The translations under genes and the position numbers were made by a program. Positions 60,009 to 64,000 of a stretch of 64,000 bases of DNA are shown in pieces (the stretch's first letter is position 1; every line of letters begins with the position of its first letter). Below the pieces are notes generated by a model. The model was not told the DNA's origin. It did not search any database and was given only the letters and a program-made list of their open reading frames with translations. Source of the DNA: an uncultured Burkholderiales bacterium (GTDB lineage Bacteria; Pseudomonadota; Gammaproteobacteria; Burkholderiales; Burkholderiaceae). The stretch covers positions 10,789 through 74,788 of the forward strand of contig CAMLJY010000028.1 of the NCBI GenBank assembly GCA_946480465.1, given 5' to 3'.

Positions 60009-61580
60009 ATGAACCCGAGCCACCTCGGCCGCCTGGTGCTGCCGCTCCTGTTGAGCATCCTGCTGGCCGCCTGCGCCGGCCTGCCGCCCCGCGGCCCGGC
60101 CGAGCCGAGCCAGGCGCTGCGCGACACGCAGCACACCACCCTGGCCCGCATCGCGGCCGCCAGCCGCCCGCCTGAAGAGAGCGCCCCCTCGGGCTTCCGC
60201 CTGCTGCCGACCGGTGAGTTCGCCTTCAACGCCCGCATCGCGCTGGCACGCCGCGCGGAGCGGGCGCTGGACCTGCAGTGCTACCACATCCAGCGCGACC
60301 AGGCCGGCCGCGCCCTGCTGCGCGAGCTGCGCGACGCCGCCCGGCGCGGCGTGCGCGTGCGCCTGCTGGTGGACGACTTCTACGCCGCCGAGATCGACGA
60401 CCTGCTGCTCGGGCTGGCCGCCCACCCCAACGTGCAGGTGCGCCTGTTCAACCCGCTGCCGCTTCGGCGCGGCGCGCCGGTGGCACGGCTGCTGCTGTCA
60501 CCCGGCAGCTTCCAGCAGATGAACCACCGCATGCACAACAAGCTGTTCGTCGCGGACAACCGGTTCGCGATCTTCGGCGGGCGCAACGTCGCGGACGAGT
60601 ACTTCATGGGTCACCGCGAAGCCAACTTCATCGACATGGACCTGCTGGCCACCGGTTCGGTGGTGGACGAGCTTTCCACGGTCTTCGACCGTTACTGGAA
60701 CAGCGAGGTGGCCTGGCCGCTGCACGCGGTGCTGCCGCCCGCGGCCGATGCCGCCGCCGTGCGTGCCGCGTTCGATGCCGAGGTGCGCGACGCCGCGCCG
60801 CCGGTGGCGCGCTACCGCGCCGACCCCTTCGGTCAGACCGCGGTGGAGACGCAGCTCGACGAGGGCCGCGTCGTGCAGGCCTTCGCCAGCGCGCAGGTGC
60901 ATGCCGACCCGCCGGAGAAGGCGCTCGATCCCGGGCTCCTGAAGACCCCAACCGCCGCGATGCAGGGATTGATCGATGCGATGTCCACCGCGCGCCAGTC
61001 GATCGCGATCACCTCGCCCTACTTCCTGCCGAATGACGCGGCCCTGGCGCGCCTGCGCTTCGCGCGGGAGCATGGCATCAGGCTGATCCTGGTCACCAAC
61101 TCGCTGGGCTCGACCGACGAACCGCTGGTGCACGACCACTACAGCCGCCGCCGCGCCGAGATGCTCGCGATGGGCATCGACATCTACGAGTTCAGCCCCG
61201 TGCACACCCAGCGCTCGCAGCGCTTCGGCAGCTTCGGGCGGTCGGTGCCGCGGCTGCACGCCAAGGTGGCCCTCGTCGACCAGAAGCGGCTGCTGGTCGG
61301 CTCGGTGAACCTGGATGCACGTTCGGCCATCGGCAATACCGAGCTGGGCGTGGTGATCGACAGCCCCGAGCTGGCCGCGCGGCTGAGCCGCCTGGTCACC
61401 GGCACGCAGTTCGCCAACATGTACAAGCTGCGCCTGGCGGAGGACGGCCGCACGGTGGAGTGGCTCAGCACCGAGGCCGACGGCAGCACCGCCGTCACCC
61501 GGGAGGAGCCCGCCGGCAGCGCCTGGCTGCGCTTCAAGCTGTGGCTGCAGTCGCTGCTGGTGGACCCGCGCCTGCTGTGA
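60009..61580 (+). CDS. Phospholipase-D-family lipoprotein (cardiolipin synthase C-like), second copy
   Basis: 523 residues. Lipobox LLAAC at about residue 22 after MNPSHLGRLVLPLLLSI, so a lipoprotein. HKD motifs HNKLFVADNRFAIFGGRN and HAKVALVDQKRLLVGSVNL. Shares GFRLLP.G.FA, the LDD-containing segment and the layout with the gene at 24263, but is shorter. Beside an MsbA-type transporter, an envelope lipid role is plausible. Confidence 0.88.
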   Translation: MNPSHLGRLVLPLLLSILLAACAGLPPRGPAEPSQALRDTQHTTLARIAAASRPPEESAPSGFRLLPTGEFAFNARIALARRAERALDLQCYHIQRDQAGRALLRELRDAARRGVRVRLLVDDFYAAEIDDLLLGLAAHPNVQVRLFNPLPLRRGAPVARLLLSPGSFQQMNHRMHNKLFVADNRFAIFGGRNVADEYFMGHREANFIDMDLLATGSVVDELSTVFDRYWNSEVAWPLHAVLPPAADAAAVRAAFDAEVRDAAPPVARYRADPFGQTAVETQLDEGRVVQAFASAQVHADPPEKALDPGLLKTPTAAMQGLIDAMSTARQSIAITSPYFLPNDAALARLRFAREHGIRLILVTNSLGSTDEPLVHDHYSRRRAEMLAMGIDIYEFSPVHTQRSQRFGSFGRSVPRLHAKVALVDQKRLLVGSVNLDARSAIGNTELGVVIDSPELAARLSRLVTGTQFANMYKLRLAEDGRTVEWLSTEADGSTAVTREEPAGSAWLRFKLWLQSLLVDPRLL

Positions 61581-61630
61581 CGCGGCGCCCGGCGGTAAGC
61601 TGCGCGGCCCCTCTGCACAACGGAGTCCCC

Positions 61631-62215
61631 ATGCCCGCCATCAGCCGCTACCCCGTGCCCGAACTGGCCGACCTGCCCGAAGACATGCGCACCCGCATCC
61701 TGGAGGTGCAGGAGAAAGCCGGCTTCGTGCCCAACGTGTTCCTGGCGCTCGCGCACCGGCCCGCCGAGTGGCGTGCCTTCATGGCCTACCACGACGCGCT
61801 GCTGCTGAAGGACGGCGGCTCGCTGACCAAGGGCGAGCGCGAGATGATCATCGTCGCCACCTCGGCGGTGAACCAGTGCCTCTACTGCGTCGTCGCGCAC
61901 GGCGCCATCCTGCGCGTCTACGAGAAGAAGCCGCTGTTGGCCGACCAGGTCGCCGTCAACTACCGCAAGGCCGACATCACGCCGCGGCAGCGCGCGATGC
62001 TGGACTTCGCGATGAAGGTCTGCACCGCCTCGCACGCCATCGACGAGGCGGATCTCGCCGCGCTGCGGCCGCACGGCTTCGACGACGAGGACGCCTGGGA
62101 CATCGCGGCCATCACCGCGTTCTTCGGCCTCTCGAACCGCATGGCCAACCTGACGGGCATGCGGCCGAACGACGAGTTCCACCTGATGGGCCGGGTGCCG
62201 CGGGAGAAGAAATGA
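61631..62215 (+). CDS. AhpD-like / carboxymuconolactone decarboxylase-family peroxidase-related protein
   Basis: 194 residues. Redox-active CLYCVVAHG with Cys83, Cys86 and His90 as in AhpD alkylhydroperoxidases; the preceding helix EMIIVATSAVNQ fits. It probably reduces peroxides. Its stop overlaps the start of the aldo/keto reductase gene by four bases (ATGA), so the pair is coupled. Confidence 0.92.
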   Translation: MPAISRYPVPELADLPEDMRTRILEVQEKAGFVPNVFLALAHRPAEWRAFMAYHDALLLKDGGSLTKGEREMIIVATSAVNQCLYCVVAHGAILRVYEKKPLLADQVAVNYRKADITPRQRAMLDFAMKVCTASHAIDEADLAALRPHGFDDEDAWDIAAITAFFGLSNRMANLTGMRPNDEFHLMGRVPREKK

Positions 62216-63093
62216 GCCCAGCCGGACCGGCGCTGTCGCCCATCGTCGCCGGCGCCTGGCGCATGGCCGAGTGGAAGCTCTCGGCGCAGGAGCGGCTGCG
62301 CTGGATCGAGGACAACCTGGCGCTCGGCATCACGAGCTTCGACCATGCCGACATCTACGGCGGCTACCAGGTCGAGTCGCTGTTCGGCGAAGCCCTGGCC
62401 CTGGCCCCCGCTCTGCGGCGGCGGCTGCAACTGGTGAGCAAGTGCGGCATCAAGCTGGTGTCGCCGGCCCGGCCGGACAACCGCTTCCACTGCTACGACA
62501 CCTCGGCCGCGCACGTGCGCGCTTCGGTCGACGCCTCGCTGCGCGCGCTGCGCACCGAGCACCTCGACCTGCTGCTGATCCACCGGCCCGACGCGCTGAT
62601 GGACGCCGCCGAGCTGGCCGACACCTTCGACGGGCTTCGCCGCGCGGGCAAGGTGCTGCACTTCGGCGTCTCCAACTTCCGGCCTTCGCAGCTGGAGCTG
62701 CTGCACGCGCGCAGTCCGCTGGCGACCAACCAGGTCGAGCTGTCGCCGCTGCACCTGGAGCCGCTGCACGACGGCACGCTGGACCAGTGCCAGCGCCTGG
62801 GATTGCGGCCGATGATCTGGTCGCCGCTGGCCGGCGGCCGCGTGTTCTCCGGCGACGACGAGCACGCGCGGCGCGTGCGCGACGAACTGCGGCGGCTGGC
62901 TGCCGAACTCGGCGCCACGGTGACGACGGTGGTCTTCGCCTGGCTGTTGCGCCACCCGAGCCGGCCACGGCCCATCGTCGGATCCCGCCGCCTCGACGCC
63001 GCGCGCGAGGCCGTCGCGGCGCTGGACCTGCGGCTGACGCCGGAGCAGTGGTACCGCGTGTGGACCGCCAGCGCCGGGCACGAGGTGCCGTGA
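62212..63093 (+). CDS. Aldo/keto reductase
   Basis: 293 residues. Catalytic tetrad regions: Asp and Tyr in FDHADIYGGYQVE, Lys in LVSKCGIKL and His in LLLIHRPDAL; NADPH-binding near IVGSRRLDAAREA. Typical AKR barrel of the YdhF-like group. Substrate unknown. Coupled to the AhpD-like gene, suggesting joint removal of reactive carbonyls and peroxides. Convergent with tam. Confidence 0.92.
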   Translation: MSPAGPALSPIVAGAWRMAEWKLSAQERLRWIEDNLALGITSFDHADIYGGYQVESLFGEALALAPALRRRLQLVSKCGIKLVSPARPDNRFHCYDTSAAHVRASVDASLRALRTEHLDLLLIHRPDALMDAAELADTFDGLRRAGKVLHFGVSNFRPSQLELLHARSPLATNQVELSPLHLEPLHDGTLDQCQRLGLRPMIWSPLAGGRVFSGDDEHARRVRDELRRLAAELGATVTTVVFAWLLRHPSRPRPIVGSRRLDAAREAVAALDLRLTPEQWYRVWTASAGHEVP

Positions 63094-63118
63094 GTCTCGG
63101 CCGCCAGCGCAATCTTCG

Positions 63119-63892
63119 CTAAGGCCTGCGCCGCGCGACGATGAAAAGCCGCGGGAAGGCAAGCAGGCGCCGCCCGTCCGACCGCGGCGGGTAGGCCTGG
63201 TCGATGCGGCGCTGGTAGTCCGCCAAATACGCGGCCTGCAGCGCCGGCGTCAGCGCATCGAGGAACGGCCGCAGCCCGGTCGAGCGCAGCCACTGCACGA
63301 TCGCCGCCGCGTCGTCCATGGGGTGCTGGTAGCTGGTGCGCCAGATGTCGACCTCGGCCAGCGGGGCCAGCAGGTCGTAGTAGCCGGCCGCGGGCAGCAC
63401 CCGGGCACGCAGCTTGTCGGCGTCGCCGATCGCGGCGGCGAAGCGGGCATCGGCCGCGGTCTCGCGCATCAGCACATGGGTTGGCTCGTCCAGGTTGTCC
63501 GGCATCTGCAGCGCCAGCACGCCGCCGGGCGCCAGTGTGGCCAGCAGGCGCGGCAGCAGGCGCTCATGGTCGGGCACCCACTGCAGCGAGGCGTTGGCAT
63601 ACACCAGGTCCGGCGGCTCGGCCGGCTGCCAGTCCGCGATGTCGCTCAGCTCGAAGGCCACGCCAGGCAGGCGCTGGCGCGCGGCTTCGATCATCGCCGG
63701 CGAGTTGTCCGTGCCGAGGACGGCCGCATTGGGGTAGCGCTGCACGATCAGTTCGGTGGAGTTGCCGGGGCCGCAGCCCAGGTCCACCGCCGTGCGGGGC
63801 GCCTGCAGCGGCACGCGGGCCAGCAATTCCGCTGCCGGGCGGGTGCGTTCGTCCTCGAAGCGGCGGTACAGCGCGGGATTCCAGTCGGCCAT
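63119..63892 (-). CDS. tam: Trans-aconitate 2-methyltransferase
   Basis: 257 residues. S-adenosylmethionine motif [29 protein letters not shown] and [17 protein letters not shown] match Tam, which methylates trans-aconitate, an inhibitor of the citric-acid cycle. [19 protein letters not shown] is the usual start. A palindromic operator-like sequence lies 24 bases upstream. Confidence 0.94.
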   Translation of the reverse strand: MADWNPALYRRFEDERTRPAAELLARVPLQAPRTAVDLGCGPGNSTELIVQRYPNAAVLGTDNSPAMIEAARQRLPGVAFELSDIADWQPAEPPDLVYANASLQWVPDHERLLPRLLATLAPGGVLALQMPDNLDEPTHVLMRETAADARFAAAIGDADKLRARVLPAAGYYDLLAPLAEVDIWRTSYQHPMDDAAAIVQWLRSTGLRPFLDALTPALQAAYLADYQRRIDQAYPPRSDGRRLLAFPRLFIVARRRP

Positions 63893-63915
63893 GGCGATGA
63901 CTCCTCGGCGGGCAT

Positions 63916-63942
63916 GATGTCTTATATCTTATACAAGACATC
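63916..63942. promoter_or_regulatory. AT-rich dyad resembling a GntR-family operator
   Basis: GATGTCTT at 63916-63923 and its reverse complement AAGACATC at 63935-63942 flank TATATC...ATAC. Dyads of TCTTATACAAGA type are seen at FadR/VanR-subfamily GntR targets. It may control tam or a gene beyond the window on the plus strand. Confidence 0.6.
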
Positions 63943-63947
63943 AGTCC

Positions 63948-64000
63948 ACCGATCGGCCCCACCGATCGGCCCCACCGATCGGCCCCACCGATCGGCCCCA
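63948..64000. repeat. 13-bp tandem repeat at the window end
   Basis: ACCGATCGGCCCC is repeated exactly four times from 63948 to 63999, and a fifth copy begins at 64000. Each unit contains the palindrome CCGATCGG. The array may extend further beyond the window. Confidence 0.9.

Overview
The window is about 64 kb of very GC-rich, densely coding DNA. It looks like the chromosome of a betaproteobacterium in Burkholderiales (Comamonadaceae or the Rubrivivax/Leptothrix group). Reasons: a Bug/TctC solute receptor, the block smc-zipA...ligA-def, the run yciB-bolA-peptidyl-prolyl isomerase, dapC-dapD-pilU-dapE-prmB, an ohrR-ohr pair, and strong third-position GC. I see no rRNA, tRNA, CRISPR array, phage or insertion sequence. 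Everything was read by eye: family assignments rest on motifs and gene order, not on database searches.

Layout. 0-8 kb: start of an exported protein, acyl-CoA ligase, msrB, yciB, bolA, a periplasmic PPIase, a LolD/YbbA-type ATPase divergent from tesA, and a FecR-like secreted protein. 8-18 kb (minus strand): def, ligA, zipA and smc, with three unrelated genes (alpha/beta hydrolase on the plus strand, hemerythrin, thioredoxin-reductase-like flavoprotein) between zipA and ligA; then queF. 18.5-24.1 kb (minus): a four-gene operon built around the Hsp70 HscC. 24-35 kb: a phospholipase-D lipoprotein, peroxiredoxin, SET protein, then dapC, dapD, pilU, dapE, prmB and an ABC-F ATPase. 35-43 kb: small metabolic and regulatory genes, a TctC receptor with divergent LysR, the organic peroxide pair ohrR-ohr, and an asparaginase divergent from lexA across an SOS box. 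44-51 kb: penicillin-acylase-type hydrolase, two small related unknowns, DUF1993, a D-2-hydroxyacid dehydrogenase and an MFS pump. 51-58 kb: a carbohydrate-uptake-like locus with two paralogous periplasmic binding proteins, a porin, two AraC-type regulators and an orphan kinase-like ATPase domain. 58-64 kb: MsbA-type exporter, a second phospholipase-D lipoprotein, an AhpD-like protein, aldo/keto reductase and tam.

Two regions stand out. First, in the HscC operon (18534-24102) the three genes beside the chaperone all look catalytically degenerate: the trypsin-fold protein lacks the His/Asp/Ser triad, the J-domain protein lacks HPD, and the membrane protein resembles a zinc peptidase whose HExxH has become RDLIF. 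This suggests a membrane-linked chaperone system built from binding, not cutting, modules. Second, three promoters at 51-55.5 kb share one architecture, ARTAYCRRG-N17-CCTATCGT; at two of them a related half-site lies 21 bp upstream. They serve both binding-protein genes and the first AraC gene, which looks like an autoregulated AraC regulon whose permease genes are not in this window.
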